Positions 10,355 through 19,747 of a DNA stretch of 64,000 nucleotides are shown one piece after another. Source of the stretch: Streptococcus varani (lineage in GTDB: Bacteria > Bacillota > Bacilli > Lactobacillales > Streptococcaceae). Position numbers and translations under genes: made by a program. A model generated the notes under the pieces. That model was not told the origin of the DNA. It did not search any database and saw only the letters and a list, made by a program, of their open reading frames with translations. Every line of letters starts with the position of its first letter. Position 1 is the first letter of the stretch. The stretch lies in NCBI RefSeq assembly GCF_001375655.1, contig NZ_CTEN01000004.1, positions 1 to 64,000 of the forward strand, given 5' to 3'.

Positions 10355-11275
10355 ATGAAACATGAATTTATAAATTTTGAAAAAATTAACCGACAAACCT
10401 GGCAAAAATTACATCGGGATACCACTGTTCCTTTGACTCAAGAGGAACTTAATTCTATCAAGAGTTTGAACGATAAGATTAATCTAAAGGAGGTATTGGA
10501 TATCTATCTTCCTTTAATTAATCTGATTTCTATCTATAAAAAAGCTAGTGACGACTTATCTTTTTTTAAGAGTATTTTTCTTCAGAAAAAGATTCGATCA
10601 AGGCCATTTATCATCGGCATTTCAGGGAGTGTCGCCGTTGGCAAATCAACAACTAGTCGCTTATTACAAACACTTCTTTCTCGTCGCTTCAAATGGTCGA
10701 CAGTGGAAATGGTAACAACAGATGGTTTTCTTTATCCCAACAAAATATTGGAAGAAAAGAAAATTTTAGACCGCAAAGGATTTCCAGAATCCTATGATAT
10801 GGAATTGCTACTAAACTTCCTCGACTCCATCAAAAACAGTGAAGAATTTGAAATTCCAGTATATTCGCATGAAATCTATGATATCATCTCTAATAAAAAA
10901 GTTATCATTCAGCCAACCGACTTTCTCATTGTCGAGGGTATCAATGTTTTTCAAAACCCGCAGAACCAGCGCCTCTATGTCAGTGATTATTTTGATTTAT
11001 CTATCTATGTGGATGCTGATGTAGCAAACATTGAAACTTGGTATTTGGAAAGATTTCAAACCTTACTCAAGCTGGCTGAAAAAGATCCAAACAACTATTA
11101 CCACCGTTTTACAAAAATGCCCTTCAACGAGGTATTAGCAATGGCTCAAGATACTTGGAAGAATATTAACTTAGCTAATCTCGAAAAATACATCGAACCA
11201 ACTCGAAGTCGTGCTGACATTATTTTACACAAGAGTCAAAATCATGAAATCGATGAAATTTACTTAAAAAAATAG
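10355..11275 (+). CDS. coaA: Pantothenate kinase, type I
   Basis: A 306-aa prokaryotic type I pantothenate kinase that phosphorylates pantothenate with ATP in the first committed step of coenzyme A synthesis. The P-loop is [17 protein letters not shown] (about residues 89-105). Further family motifs are [38 protein letters not shown] and the C-terminal [14 protein letters not shown]. Length matches the E. coli CoaA family. It diverges from the nucleoside operon, with about 180 bp between the two starts, and is followed by rpsT, which has its own promoter. Confidence 0.95.
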   Translation: MKHEFINFEKINRQTWQKLHRDTTVPLTQEELNSIKSLNDKINLKEVLDIYLPLINLISIYKKASDDLSFFKSIFLQKKIRSRPFIIGISGSVAVGKSTTSRLLQTLLSRRFKWSTVEMVTTDGFLYPNKILEEKKILDRKGFPESYDMELLLNFLDSIKNSEEFEIPVYSHEIYDIISNKKVIIQPTDFLIVEGINVFQNPQNQRLYVSDYFDLSIYVDADVANIETWYLERFQTLLKLAEKDPNNYYHRFTKMPFNEVLAMAQDTWKNINLANLEKYIEPTRSRADIILHKSQNHEIDEIYLKK

Positions 11276-11282
11276 ATTTCTC

Positions 11283-11311
11283 TTGTCAAACATACTATTT
11301 TCAGATATAAT
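11283..11311 (+). promoter_or_regulatory. rpsT promoter
   Basis: TTGTCA (11283-11288), a 17-nt spacer and TATAAT (11306-11311) form a strong vegetative promoter directly after coaA. The predicted start is near 11318, leaving a leader of about 30 nt that carries GGAGG before the TTG start of S20. Confidence 0.85.
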
Positions 11312-11347
11312 GGTATGGTTAGTATAGAAAGGGTGGAGGTGAAACCA

Positions 11348-11581
11348 TTGGCAAATATTAAATCAGCTATCAAGCGTGCTGAATTGAACGTTAAACAAAA
11401 CGAGAAAAATTCAGCTCAAAAATCAGCTATGCGTACAGCAATCAAAGCTTTCGAAGCTAATCCTACTGAAGAACTTTACCGTGCTGCAAGCTCAGCTATC
11501 GATAAAGCAGAAACAAAAGGTTTGATTCATAAAAATAAAGCAAGCCGCGACAAAGCTCGTCTTTCAGCTAAACTTGCTTAA
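11348..11581 (+). CDS. rpsT: 30S ribosomal protein S20
   Basis: Small, basic, helical ribosomal protein that binds 16S rRNA early in 30S assembly. The family begins [10 protein letters not shown]. Here that residue is encoded by TTG at 11348, preceded by GGAGGTG at proper spacing, giving a 78-aa protein of normal length. The in-frame ATG at 11315 would add 11 unrelated residues and lies at or just before the expected transcription start, so it is unlikely to be used. A TTG start is notable because rare start codons are linked to control of S20 synthesis in enterobacteria. A strong terminator follows. Confidence 0.93.
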   Translation: MANIKSAIKRAELNVKQNEKNSAQKSAMRTAIKAFEANPTEELYRAASSAIDKAETKGLIHKNKASRDKARLSAKLA

Positions 11582-11596
11582 TGAAAATATGCTAAG

Positions 11597-11625
11597 TAAA
11601 ACGACCTATCTGGTCGTTTTTACTT
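11597..11625 (+). terminator. rpsT terminator
   Basis: AAACGACC-TATCT-GGTCGTTT followed by TTACTTT: a compact hairpin with a T-rich tail 18 nt after the S20 stop codon. Confidence 0.88.
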
Positions 11626-11649
11626 TCTCTGAAAGATATGGGGAACATC

Positions 11650-12195
11650 ATGAAAATCTTGGTTATCGGCTATTCTGGCAGTGGAAAATCAACCTTAACG
11701 CAATACTTATCCGACTACTATAAGATTCCAAAACTTCATTTAGACCAAATCTTTTTTGAACCAAATTGGCAACCAAGACCTGAGAAAGAGTTTGTAAAAA
11801 CATTGGAGGACTTTCTCCTATCGAATCAGGAATGGATCATGGATGGAGTCTATAGTCGCTATTTATTTGAAAAAAGGTTGGAATTGGCAGATCAGATTAT
11901 CTTTCTCAACTTCCCCAGATGGGCTTCTTTTGGGAGGATTCTCAAACGATATCTACGTTTTCGAGGAAAAATCAGACCTTCTGCTCCTGAAGGCTGTCAT
12001 GAAAAACTGGACTGGGCCTTTATCAAATTTACTCTCTTTACTTCTCGCCAGCCCAAAAGACAAAAAATGTTCAAAGAAATCTGCCAAAAATACCAAGACA
12101 AAACTATTCTCTTAAAATCTCAAAAAGAGATTAATGTTTACCTTCACCACATAGAGATTTATCAGCAAGAAAAGATTTATAACGAGACTGTCTAG
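11650..12195 (+). CDS. P-loop kinase-like protein (FlaR / topology-modulation type)
   Basis: About 181 aa, resembling the small adenylate-kinase-like proteins annotated as DNA topology modulation protein FlaR. The P-loop GYSGSGKST is near residue 8, followed by LHLDQIFFEPNW and WIMDGVYSRYLFEKRL, which are characteristic of this group. RWASFGRILKRYLRFRGK matches the Arg-rich lid region. The real substrate is unknown; the FlaR name is historical. I prefer ATG 11650 (MKILVIGYSG), with GGGG 7 nt upstream, over ATG 11638. It stands alone after rpsT and ends at a terminator near 12291. Confidence 0.7.
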   Translation: MKILVIGYSGSGKSTLTQYLSDYYKIPKLHLDQIFFEPNWQPRPEKEFVKTLEDFLLSNQEWIMDGVYSRYLFEKRLELADQIIFLNFPRWASFGRILKRYLRFRGKIRPSAPEGCHEKLDWAFIKFTLFTSRQPKRQKMFKEICQKYQDKTILLKSQKEINVYLHHIEIYQQEKIYNETV

Positions 12196-12290
12196 CTTCC
12201 AAGAGTAGGATTCAAAAGGGTTGATAAATCAGATTTTTAAATGAAATGACTATTGCTCAATAGATTCTATACAAAACTAAATAAAAAAAG

Positions 12291-12340
12291 CCAACAAGAT
12301 TGAGTTCTGAATAACAGAAAACTGAACTTGCTGGTTTTTT
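12291..12340 (+). terminator. Long hairpin terminator
   Basis: CCAACAAG...GTTCTG pairs imperfectly with CAGAAAACTGAACTTGCTGG and is followed by TTTTTTTCTTT. It ends the plus-strand transcription unit of the P-loop protein. Confidence 0.75.
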
Positions 12341-12365
12341 TCTTTATGAAATCTAATTTTTACTT

Positions 12366-12468
12366 ATACTCAACGAAAATTAAAAATAGATGCAGTAAAG
12401 TGACGCAGACAGACCAAGTAATCGGCAAGGTGTTTTAACTCATCTATTTTTGATTTTCAAAAAGTATT
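12366..12468. repeat. Palindromic intergenic repeat, family A (copy 1)
   Basis: About 103 bp bounded by imperfect inverted repeats of about 27 bp: ATACTCAACGAAAATTAAAA at the left, and at the right, read in reverse, AATACTTTTTGAAAATCAAA. Both arms run into AATAGATG. Related copies are at 37014-37117 and 30392-30500. The ends resemble the small MITE-like repeats scattered in mitis-group streptococcal genomes. I do not assign a published family name. Confidence 0.75.
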
Positions 12469-12478
12469 AACTCATTTA

Positions 12479-13846
12479 TTATTTATTTTTAATGGGTAAG
12501 CGAACCTCAAAGACCGTTCCTTTAGGGTGATTATTCTTAACAACTATACTTCCCTTTATGCTATCTAAAATCTGTTTTGCTAAGGAAAGTCCTAACCCAA
12601 AACCACCTTTTTGACGCGTTCTAGCTTTATCAACACGATAAAAACGATCAAATATTTTTTTCTTGTCTTCGCTACTAATTCCCAGACCATCGTCCGCAAC
12701 AGTAAAAATAAGATGTCGATCACGAATATCCAAATTCATCTGAATTTTTCCTTCTTGATCTGTGTACTTGATTGCATTGTCAAAGAGAATGGTCATGACT
12801 TGTTTGAGCAATATTTTATCAGTGTAGATGGTTTGTTGGATGTTACTCTTTGCAATTAAACTGCGATTATTTTCTTCTGCAATGATGGTAAAGTTTTCAA
12901 GAATAGAATCAAAAAAGCAAGGCTCAGTAGCAACATTTTCAACTTTAATCCCATCATCTCGTCTAGCAAGATCCATAAGATTTGAGGTAAGCATTCGCAT
13001 ATTTCTTACCTCTTCCAAAGATGAGGCGATATTTTCACTAGACTCCATAATAGTTGCTTCAGGTTTGCGGAAAAGACTTTCTAAGCGATTTTGCAAGACC
13101 GCCAAAGGGGTTCGTAATTCATGACTAGCATTCTCAACAAAATCTTTTTGCTTTTGATAACTAATTAAGAGTGGTCGTGAACTAATTTGAGCCAAATAGA
13201 GACTAGCTAAGATGGAAATCAACCAGAAACTAATCATGACAAGAATAACAGTAGATTCATATTGAGATAAGGAATCTCGAATTTGAGTCGTATTGAAGAG
13301 AATACTTGCATATTGAATATCCACATTGGCATTTTTCACACTAACTTCGTCGGAGATATCTACTGTCATCATCCGATAACTTTCATCCTGTCCAAAAGCT
13401 GTTGTAACAGTTTTATCTAGAATTTGCTCCAATTTATCCGTCTTAAGTGGGATACTAGCAATACCAGAGAGACGGTCCAAACTATTAACAATGTTTCCTT
13501 TGCTATCATAAAGAATAACGTGGTAGTTGGTGTTCAGCCGTAGCTTTGAGGGTTTGAAGGTTTGATTAGATGACTGATTGCTATCAGATGAAGTATTTGG
13601 TGAACTTGGCTCCAAAACAATTTCGGCATCTGAAGCAATCCCTCTCGCCATGGCAAAACTGACAATTAGACTTGGTTCATGCAAGAAACCTTCAAAATTT
13701 TCATCTGAAGCCCGATACATGGTTGACCGCATTAATTGGAAAATAATCATAGTCATAAGACCAAATATCAAAGTAAACACAGCGAAATAGCGGATAAAAA
13801 AAGAGAAATTATCCGATTTATAAATTCGATTAATATTACTGATCAT
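12479..13846 (-). CDS. ciaH: Sensor histidine kinase CiaH
   Basis: A 455-aa membrane histidine kinase, partner of CiaR. It has two transmembrane segments (about residues 18-40 and 198-220) enclosing an extracellular domain of some 155 residues, including a Ser/Asn-rich stretch at 80-97. The phosphoacceptor is His242 in [13 protein letters not shown]. The ATPase N-box is LFDNAIKYT, and the G boxes are VADDGLGIS and [10 protein letters not shown]. In pneumococcus and relatives CiaRH controls competence, beta-lactam tolerance and envelope homeostasis. The start overlaps the end of ciaR by 11 nt, so translation is probably coupled. Confidence 0.92.
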   Translation of the reverse strand: MISNINRIYKSDNFSFFIRYFAVFTLIFGLMTMIIFQLMRSTMYRASDENFEGFLHEPSLIVSFAMARGIASDAEIVLEPSSPNTSSDSNQSSNQTFKPSKLRLNTNYHVILYDSKGNIVNSLDRLSGIASIPLKTDKLEQILDKTVTTAFGQDESYRMMTVDISDEVSVKNANVDIQYASILFNTTQIRDSLSQYESTVILVMISFWLISILASLYLAQISSRPLLISYQKQKDFVENASHELRTPLAVLQNRLESLFRKPEATIMESSENIASSLEEVRNMRMLTSNLMDLARRDDGIKVENVATEPCFFDSILENFTIIAEENNRSLIAKSNIQQTIYTDKILLKQVMTILFDNAIKYTDQEGKIQMNLDIRDRHLIFTVADDGLGISSEDKKKIFDRFYRVDKARTRQKGGFGLGLSLAKQILDSIKGSIVVKNNHPKGTVFEVRLPIKNK

Positions 13847-14510
13847 TTTTTAGGATATAGCCGACACTACGAATCGTTTGAAGATTGTCAGCAAATGCTC
13901 TTCCTTTCAATTTTTTACGAATTTTTGAAACATATACTTCCACAACTGATATAGTTGTATCACTATCAAAGCCCCAAATTCTATCAAAAATCTGGGTTTT
14001 AGGAAGGATGACATTTTGGTTTTGCAAGAAATAGACCAGTAAATCGAACTCTTTTCCAAACAATTCCAATTCCTGTCCAGCATCTGTAACAAGATTGGTA
14101 GATAGATTAACAGTCAGTTCGCCATAGGAGAGAAAGTTCTCATTAAATTTACCAGAACGTTTCAACAAAGCTTGGATTCGCATTTTTAATTCTTCTAAGT
14201 AAAATGGTTTTGTTAAATAATCATCTGCTCCTAATTCAAAACCATGCCCTTTATCATGTAAACTTTCCTTGGCAGTCATGATGAGAACAGGTGTGGTGAT
14301 TCCCTTTTCTCTCAATTCCTTCAAAACTTGGAAACCATCTTTTTCAGGCAACATGAGATCAAGCAGAATTAAATCATAAACTCCAGATTCAGCTTCATAG
14401 AGTCCTTCATCTCCATCAAAGACTTGCATCACATCCGCAAAATCATCCAAAAAGTCAAAAACTGAATTGGATAGACTAACATCATCTTCAACCAATAAAA
14501 TTTTTATCAT
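13836..14510 (-). CDS. ciaR: Response regulator CiaR
   Basis: A 224-aa OmpR/PhoB-family regulator. The receiver domain has acidic residues in LLVEDD, phosphoacceptor Asp51 in [13 protein letters not shown], the Thr of LIMTAKES and Lys of DYLTKPF. The C-terminal winged helix ends [16 protein letters not shown]...[10 protein letters not shown]. CiaR activates a regulon including small csRNAs in pneumococcus. I chose ATG 14510, which has AGGTGGAG just upstream. The longer frame from 14549 begins upstream of the ribosome site and includes the promoter. An extended -10 (TGG-TATAAT, 14534-14529) lies upstream. Confidence 0.93.
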   Translation of the reverse strand: MIKILLVEDDVSLSNSVFDFLDDFADVMQVFDGDEGLYEAESGVYDLILLDLMLPEKDGFQVLKELREKGITTPVLIMTAKESLHDKGHGFELGADDYLTKPFYLEELKMRIQALLKRSGKFNENFLSYGELTVNLSTNLVTDAGQELELFGKEFDLLVYFLQNQNVILPKTQIFDRIWGFDSDTTISVVEVYVSKIRKKLKGRAFADNLQTIRSVGYILKNDQ

Positions 14511-14589
14511 ACTCCACCTCTTTATGTTATTATACCACGAAATATACACAGAATTTAATAAAAATATCTTAACACCCTTAGCTTAAGGC

Positions 14590-14620
14590 AAACTAAAAAA
14601 TGGCCTTACGACCATTTTAT
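14590..14620 (-). terminator. Terminator of the pst-phoU operon
   Basis: AAAATGG / CCATTTT stem (14597-14618) with a T-rich tail on the minus strand immediately after the phoU stop. It separates the phosphate operon from ciaR. Confidence 0.78.
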
Positions 14621-15276
14621 TAGAGTTCTGTAATTTTTCCTGTGTTGAGGTAAACTACCCACTCACAGATATTTTTAGCATAATCACCGATACGTTCCAA
14701 GTATGAGATGACTTGGAAATAATCACGGGCTGTCACGATTGAATCAGGTTGTTTCTTAACCTCTTCCGTGGTCAATTCACGAATTTGATCAAAAAATTGG
14801 TTGATTAATTCATCTTTAGCTGCAATATCATAGGCCTGATCGCTATTTCCTTCATGCAGGTAAAGGTCCAGAACATCTTCAACCAGATGACGAACTTGAC
14901 GCCCCATTTTATTGATTTCAGCTTCAACTGCTGGAATGCGTACTTCACCTTTCATACGAATAGTTGCCTCGGCGATGGATACGGCATGATCCCCCATGCG
15001 CTCCAAATCACTGGTTGCTTTTAAAACAGTGATCACTTGGCGTAAGTCTGATGAAACTGGCTGCTGCAAAGCGATGATTTCGAGTGATTTCTCTTCCAAT
15101 TTTAATTCAAATTCATTGATTTTAGTATCTGCTTCGATGATTTCTTTGGCCAATTCACGATCGTGAGTGATGAATGCACGGACAGTCTTATTGATTTGTC
15201 CAAGAACCTCATTTCCCATTGCGTAAAACTGGTTATGCAATTTATCTAATTCTTCCTCAAATTGAGAGCGTAACAT
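14620..15276 (-). CDS. phoU: Phosphate transport regulator PhoU
   Basis: About 218 aa, all helical, with two PhoU repeats each carrying the metal-binding E/D-rich motif: DLERMGDHAVSIAEA in the first half and YLERIGDYAKNICEW in the second. PhoU restrains phosphate uptake by Pst and mediates signalling of phosphate status. ATG 15276 (MLRSQFEEELDKL) matches the family start and has AGAGGAT upstream. The frame extends to 15318 but that would overlap pstB. It is the last gene of the operon. Confidence 0.93.
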   Translation of the reverse strand: MLRSQFEEELDKLHNQFYAMGNEVLGQINKTVRAFITHDRELAKEIIEADTKINEFELKLEEKSLEIIALQQPVSSDLRQVITVLKATSDLERMGDHAVSIAEATIRMKGEVRIPAVEAEINKMGRQVRHLVEDVLDLYLHEGNSDQAYDIAAKDELINQFFDQIRELTTEEVKKQPDSIVTARDYFQVISYLERIGDYAKNICEWVVYLNTGKITEL

Positions 15277-15310
15277 AATATCCTCTTTTCTTTTTTGAAA
15301 AAGCCTGAGC

Positions 15311-16069
15311 CTATCCAAATTTACCTGTAATATAATCTTCTGTCTCTTTATGAACTGGATTCATAAACATTTCCTTAGTATAATTGTATTCAATCAAATC
15401 TCCATCAAGGAAGAAACCAGTTCTGTCAGAAATACGAGATGCTTGCTGCATCGAGCGTGTAACGACTACCATAGTATATTGATCCTTGAGATTATAGAGT
15501 GTGTCCTCAATTTTACCAGCAGAAATAGGATCCAAGGCTGATGTTGGTTCATCCAAAAGGATGATTTTTGGCTTAGTTGCAAGTACGCGCGCCACACAGA
15601 CACGCTGCTGCTGACCACCTGACAGTCCAAGAGCTGAATCATGCAATCGATCTTTGACTTCGTCCCAAATGGAAGCTCCAATTAAGGATGATTCCACAGC
15701 TTCATCCAAAATTTGCTTGTCCTTGATTCCGTTAATACGAAGTCCATAGACGACATTTTCATAGATGGACATCGGAAATGGGTTAGGCTGTTGAAAAACC
15801 ATACCGATTTCCTTACGCAAATCAACTGTATCTGTCCGTGGACTATAGATATTATGACCGTTATAAGTGATAGCACCTGTCAGGGTTACTTCAGGGTTCA
15901 AGTCTCCCATTCGGTTAATCGAACGCAAGAGAGTTGATTTACCAGAACCAGAAGGTCCAATCAAGGCTGTAATTTCTTTTGGATAGAGATCAAGCGACAC
16001 ATTTTTGAGTGCTTTTTTCTTGTTGTAATAAACAGATAGATCTTTTACTTCTACAATAGGTTGTGTCAT
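15311..16069 (-). CDS. pstB: Phosphate ABC transporter ATPase PstB (second copy), Arg at H-loop
   Basis: A 252-aa ATPase of the high-affinity phosphate importer. Walker A is [11 protein letters not shown], the Q-loop [17 protein letters not shown], the signature [13 protein letters not shown] and Walker [13 protein letters not shown]. The switch motif reads [11 protein letters not shown]: Arg (CGC) stands where PstB normally has His (VTHSMQQ, as in the neighbouring copy's VTHNMQQ). The change might weaken hydrolysis at this site or be a lineage-specific trait of this paralogue. The two PstB proteins could form a heterodimer under the single PstC-PstA pair. Confidence 0.93.
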   Translation of the reverse strand: MTQPIVEVKDLSVYYNKKKALKNVSLDLYPKEITALIGPSGSGKSTLLRSINRMGDLNPEVTLTGAITYNGHNIYSPRTDTVDLRKEIGMVFQQPNPFPMSIYENVVYGLRINGIKDKQILDEAVESSLIGASIWDEVKDRLHDSALGLSGGQQQRVCVARVLATKPKIILLDEPTSALDPISAGKIEDTLYNLKDQYTMVVVTRSMQQASRISDRTGFFLDGDLIEYNYTKEMFMNPVHKETEDYITGKFG

Positions 16070-16080
16070 GTTCTTCCTTT

Positions 16081-16884
16081 CTATCCAAATCTTCCAGATA
16101 CGTAATCACTAGTAGACTGGCATTTTGCATTTTGGAAAACTTCCGATGTTTTATCGTACTCAATCAAGTCACCCAAGTAGAAAAAGCCGGTATAATCACT
16201 AGTACGAGCTGCTTGTTGCATATTGTGTGTCACAATGATAATGGTGTAGTTTTTCTTGAGTTCAAACATGGTTTCTTCCAGTTGCATCGTCGCAATTGGA
16301 TCCAAGGCCGAAGCTGGCTCATCCATGAGTAAGATATCTGGTTTGACAGAGATGGCACGGGCAATACAAAGACGTTGCTGCTGACCACCTGAGAGAGTAA
16401 AAGCAGATTTATGAAGATCGTCTTTCACTTGATCCCAGAGAGCTGCTTGTTTCAATGAGGTCTCAACAATCTCATCTAGCACTTTTTTATCTTTTACACC
16501 CGCACGCTCGTAAGCAAAGGAAATATTGTTATAAATCGATTTGGCGAAAGGATTGGGACGTTGGAAAACCATGCCAATATGCTTTCGCATTTCATAAACG
16601 TTGATTTCAGGTGCATTGACATCAATTCCCTCGTAAAGAATTTCTCCTGTTACTTTTGCGATATCAATGGTATCATTCATTCGGTTCAAGCTACGTAAAA
16701 AAGTTGATTTTCCGCAACCTGATGGACCAATGAGGGCTGTAATTTTGTTCTTTTCGAACTGCATATCAATCCCATTGATAGCCTCTTTTTGACTATAGTA
16801 AACGTGTAGGTCTTTGGTTTCAAGGGCTACAACTTCTTTTGGGAAAGTGATGATATGGCGTTCATTCCAGTTATAATCAGCCAT
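16081..16884 (-). CDS. pstB: Phosphate ABC transporter ATPase PstB (first copy)
   Basis: A 267-aa PstB with a complete ATPase core: Walker [13 protein letters not shown]-loop [16 protein letters not shown], signature [13 protein letters not shown], Walker [13 protein letters not shown] and an intact switch His in [11 protein letters not shown]. It has an N-terminal extension of about 18 residues compared with the next gene, which is 11 nt downstream. Paired pstB genes in one operon are usual in streptococci and bacilli. Confidence 0.94.
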   Translation of the reverse strand: MADYNWNERHIITFPKEVVALETKDLHVYYSQKEAINGIDMQFEKNKITALIGPSGCGKSTFLRSLNRMNDTIDIAKVTGEILYEGIDVNAPEINVYEMRKHIGMVFQRPNPFAKSIYNNISFAYERAGVKDKKVLDEIVETSLKQAALWDQVKDDLHKSAFTLSGGQQQRLCIARAISVKPDILLMDEPASALDPIATMQLEETMFELKKNYTIIIVTHNMQQAARTSDYTGFFYLGDLIEYDKTSEVFQNAKCQSTSDYVSGRFG

Positions 16885-16941
16885 GTGTTCTCCTATATTA
16901 TTCAGTTACAATTTCTTTGTTTAAAAAAACTGGCAGTCTGC

Positions 16942-17829
16942 TTATTGAGCAGATGTCAATTTCTTATGCAGTACTTTACCGATACGACGAGCTGCAAGGT
17001 TGAAAATTAAGATAAAGATCAGAAGTACAGCTGCACTACCTGCAGAAACTAGGGTTCCATCAGGGATTGTCCCCTCTGAGTTGACCTTCCAGATGTGAAC
17101 AGCCAAGGTTTCAGACTGACGGAAGATGGAGATTGGACTAGTAACACTGAGTGGATTCCAGTTGGACCAATCGAGTGCTGGTGCAGACTGTCCTGCTGTA
17201 TAGATAAGAGCAGCCGCTTCACCAAAGATACGACCTGAAGCAAGCACGATACCCGTAACAATACCAGGAAGAGCTTCTGGAATAACGACGTGAAGAACCG
17301 TTTCCCAACGTGAAATTCCCAGTGCTAAACCTGCCTCACGTTGCGTATGATGGACGTGTTTCAAACTGTCTTCCACATTTCGAGTCATCTGTGGTAAGTT
17401 GAAAACGGTCAAAGCCAATGCACCAGAAAGAATAGAGAAACCATATTCGAACTGTACAACGAAAATCAAATAACCAAAGAGACCGACGACAACCGATGGC
17501 AATGATGACAGAATCTCAATACAGGTACGGATGAAGTTTGTCACACGACCCTTCTTAGCGTATTCGGCCAAATAGATTCCAGCACCAGTCGACAAAGGGA
17601 TGGAAATAATCAGTGTCACAACCAATAGGAAAAAGGAATTATAGAGTTGAATTCCGATACCACCACCCGCTTTGTAGGATGAGGATTTCCCAGTCAGGAA
17701 GTCCCAAGAAATATGTGGCAAACCGCGTAACAGGATATAGAGGATTAAAGAAGCCAGGATGGTAACGATAACCCCTGCAATCGAATAAAGGATACCGGTT
17801 GCTAGCTTATCAAATTTTTTAGCGTGCAT
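16942..17829 (-). CDS. pstA: Phosphate ABC transporter permease PstA
   Basis: A 295-aa membrane permease with six predicted transmembrane segments and the inner-membrane coupling motif EAGLALGISRWETVLHVVIPEALPGI (EAA loop) that contacts PstB. It forms the channel with PstC. Its start overlaps the pstC stop by 11 nt, indicating coupled translation. About 57 nt separate it from the first pstB. Confidence 0.93.
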   Translation of the reverse strand: MHAKKFDKLATGILYSIAGVIVTILASLILYILLRGLPHISWDFLTGKSSSYKAGGGIGIQLYNSFFLLVVTLIISIPLSTGAGIYLAEYAKKGRVTNFIRTCIEILSSLPSVVVGLFGYLIFVVQFEYGFSILSGALALTVFNLPQMTRNVEDSLKHVHHTQREAGLALGISRWETVLHVVIPEALPGIVTGIVLASGRIFGEAAALIYTAGQSAPALDWSNWNPLSVTSPISIFRQSETLAVHIWKVNSEGTIPDGTLVSAGSAAVLLIFILIFNLAARRIGKVLHKKLTSAQ

Positions 17830-18736
17830 AGTTTCTCTTTCTCTCTCTCGTAATGAATTTCACCAACATATTGAATCCTAAACTCATAATCAATAAGACT
17901 AGGGCCAATGACCAGAGAACGTTATTTTGAACTGTTCCCATAACCGTATTACCAATACCCATGGTCAAAACCGATGTCAAGGTTGCGGCAGGTGTTGTCA
18001 ATGAATTCGGAATAACTGCTGAGTTACCAACGACCATTTGAATCGCCAAGGCCTCACCAAAGGCACGAGCCATACCGAAGATTACTGCGGTAAAAATACC
18101 TGGTTTAGCAGCGTTGAGCACTACTCGCCAAATGGTCTGCCAGCGAGTCGCTCCCATAGCCAATGATGCTTCACGGTAATGACGCGGCACAGCTTTCAAA
18201 CTATCTACTGTCATGAAGGTTACAGTCGGTAAAATCATGACAAAGAGAACCGCAACACCAGATAAGATCCCAAATCCAGTTCCACCAAAAATTGAGCGTA
18301 CCAGAGGCACAATCACTTGGAGACCGATAAATCCATACACAACGGACGGAATCCCTGTCAAAAGCTCGATAACAGGCTGCAAAATCTTGGCACCATAACG
18401 CGGTGAAACTTCTGTCATGAATACTGCTGCTCCGATAGCCACCGGAGTGGCAATCAAGGCAGATAAAATCGTTACAATGAAAGACCCGGCAATCATTGGA
18501 AGAGCTCCAAATGACTTAGAAGACGGTTCCCATTTTGAATTGAACAAAAAATCTTTGATACTAATCCCATCTACAAAGAAAGTAGAGAGGCCACGTTGGG
18601 CAACGAAAATCAATATCATGGCAACAATAAAGACGATTAAAGCTAGGCAAAGAAAGGTTAAAACTCTACCAAATTTCTCCAACTTAGAGTTTTTAGAAGG
18701 AGATAATAATTTTTTAGCTAGTTCTTCTTTTTTCAT
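17819..18736 (-). CDS. pstC: Phosphate ABC transporter permease PstC
   Basis: A 305-aa membrane permease, the partner of PstA. After a charged N-terminus it has about six transmembrane segments, LTGIPSVVYGFIGLQV and the EAA loop EASLAMGATRWQTIWRVVL. It follows pstS by 2 nt, which fits tight co-expression of the binding protein and channel. Confidence 0.94.
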   Translation of the reverse strand: MKKEELAKKLLSPSKNSKLEKFGRVLTFLCLALIVFIVAMILIFVAQRGLSTFFVDGISIKDFLFNSKWEPSSKSFGALPMIAGSFIVTILSALIATPVAIGAAVFMTEVSPRYGAKILQPVIELLTGIPSVVYGFIGLQVIVPLVRSIFGGTGFGILSGVAVLFVMILPTVTFMTVDSLKAVPRHYREASLAMGATRWQTIWRVVLNAAKPGIFTAVIFGMARAFGEALAIQMVVGNSAVIPNSLTTPAATLTSVLTMGIGNTVMGTVQNNVLWSLALVLLIMSLGFNMLVKFITRERKRNYAR

Positions 18737-18738
18737 AA

Positions 18739-19611
18739 TTACTCCTCTATCGGTGTGACAACACCTTCTGGACTCTTAACCACTTTCATATCATGAATCG
18801 AGATGTAACCCATGGTCACAACGATTCCTTTTTGAACTTCATCTGAATACATATAGTCCAAAAATTCTTTGGTTAAATCAGTCGGTTCACCCTTTGTATA
18901 CATATGTTCATAAGCCCAAATTGGCCAAGCATTGGTAGCCACATTTTCTGGGCTTGCTTCAAAACCATTCAGTTTCATGGTTTTGATGGAATCATCTACG
19001 TAAGCAAAAGCAAGGTATGAAATAGCACCAGGTGTCTGCGCAACGATAGACTTTACCATACCGTTCGAGTCCTGTTCTGGGCTTTGTGCAGCCTTCTCGC
19101 CTTTCATAATGATGCCATCAAAGGTAGCGCGCGATCCTGAACTAGCAGCCCGGTTGATCAGAGAAATCTCTATATCTTTTCCTCCGACCTCTTTCCAGTT
19201 TTTGATTTCGCCAGTAAAAATTTTCCGAAGTTCATCTGTTGTCAGATTATCAACATCGACTTTCTTATTGACAATGACAGCCATCCCCGCAACGGCAACT
19301 TGATGATCAACCAGCAGTGAGGCATCAATCCCCTCTTTCTCCTCGGCAAAAACATCACTATTTCCGATTTGGACAGCACCAGATTGCACTTGCGACAGAC
19401 CAGTACCTGAACCACCACCTTGAACATTGATTGTTTTACCGATATTGGTCGAACCAAATTCATCAGCTGCAGCCTCAACTAGAGGTTGAAGAGCCGTTGA
19501 GCCAACTGCAGTAATGGACTCCCCACGGATAATCCAAGAGGAACAAGCGGATAAGGTGAGACCTGCTGTTAAAAGCAGAGCAGCTAATCCAAGCTTATGC
19601 TTTTTCTTCAT
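18739..19611 (-). CDS. pstS: Phosphate-binding lipoprotein PstS
   Basis: About 290 aa, an extracellular lipoprotein that captures phosphate for PstCAB. The signal peptide ends in a lipobox LSAC. Phosphate-binding motifs include [17 protein letters not shown] and [13 protein letters not shown]. The reading frame extends to 19728, but ATG 19611 (MKKKHKLG) gives a proper signal peptide and has AAAGGAA upstream. The next upstream gene is on the same strand but separated by its own promoter. Phosphate limitation is the expected inducer; I saw no clear Pho box. Confidence 0.93.
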   Translation of the reverse strand: MKKKHKLGLAALLLTAGLTLSACSSWIIRGESITAVGSTALQPLVEAAADEFGSTNIGKTINVQGGGSGTGLSQVQSGAVQIGNSDVFAEEKEGIDASLLVDHQVAVAGMAVIVNKKVDVDNLTTDELRKIFTGEIKNWKEVGGKDIEISLINRAASSGSRATFDGIIMKGEKAAQSPEQDSNGMVKSIVAQTPGAISYLAFAYVDDSIKTMKLNGFEASPENVATNAWPIWAYEHMYTKGEPTDLTKEFLDYMYSDEVQKGIVVTMGYISIHDMKVVKSPEGVVTPIEE

Positions 19612-19699
19612 AATTATATTCCTTTTCAATTTATGAATGGTAATTTCTAGTGAAAATCTTCCTACAATTCTATGATTTTCTCCAAAACCACCTCTTTCA

Positions 19700-19728
19700 A
19701 ATATAACATATATAAAATCATCTTGCAA
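19700..19728 (-). promoter_or_regulatory. pstS promoter
   Basis: On the minus strand TTGCAA (19728-19723), a 17-nt spacer and an extended -10 TGT-TATATT (hexamer 19705-19700). This leaves an untranslated leader of about 80 nt before the pstS ATG. Confidence 0.7.
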
Positions 19729-19747
19729 ACTATTTCTTCTATAGAAA

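Noticed and set aside
12366-12468. CRISPR-like or small RNA array in the palindromic repeats
   Set aside because: The copies are dispersed singly with inverted ends and different centres; no regular repeat-spacer pattern is present.
14565-14590. TTAAG repeats upstream of ciaR as a CiaR binding site
   Set aside because: CTTAAG, GCTAAG and GTTAAG are present, but the spacing (14 or 9 nt period) does not fit the TTTAAG-N5-TTTAAG direct repeat known for CiaR.
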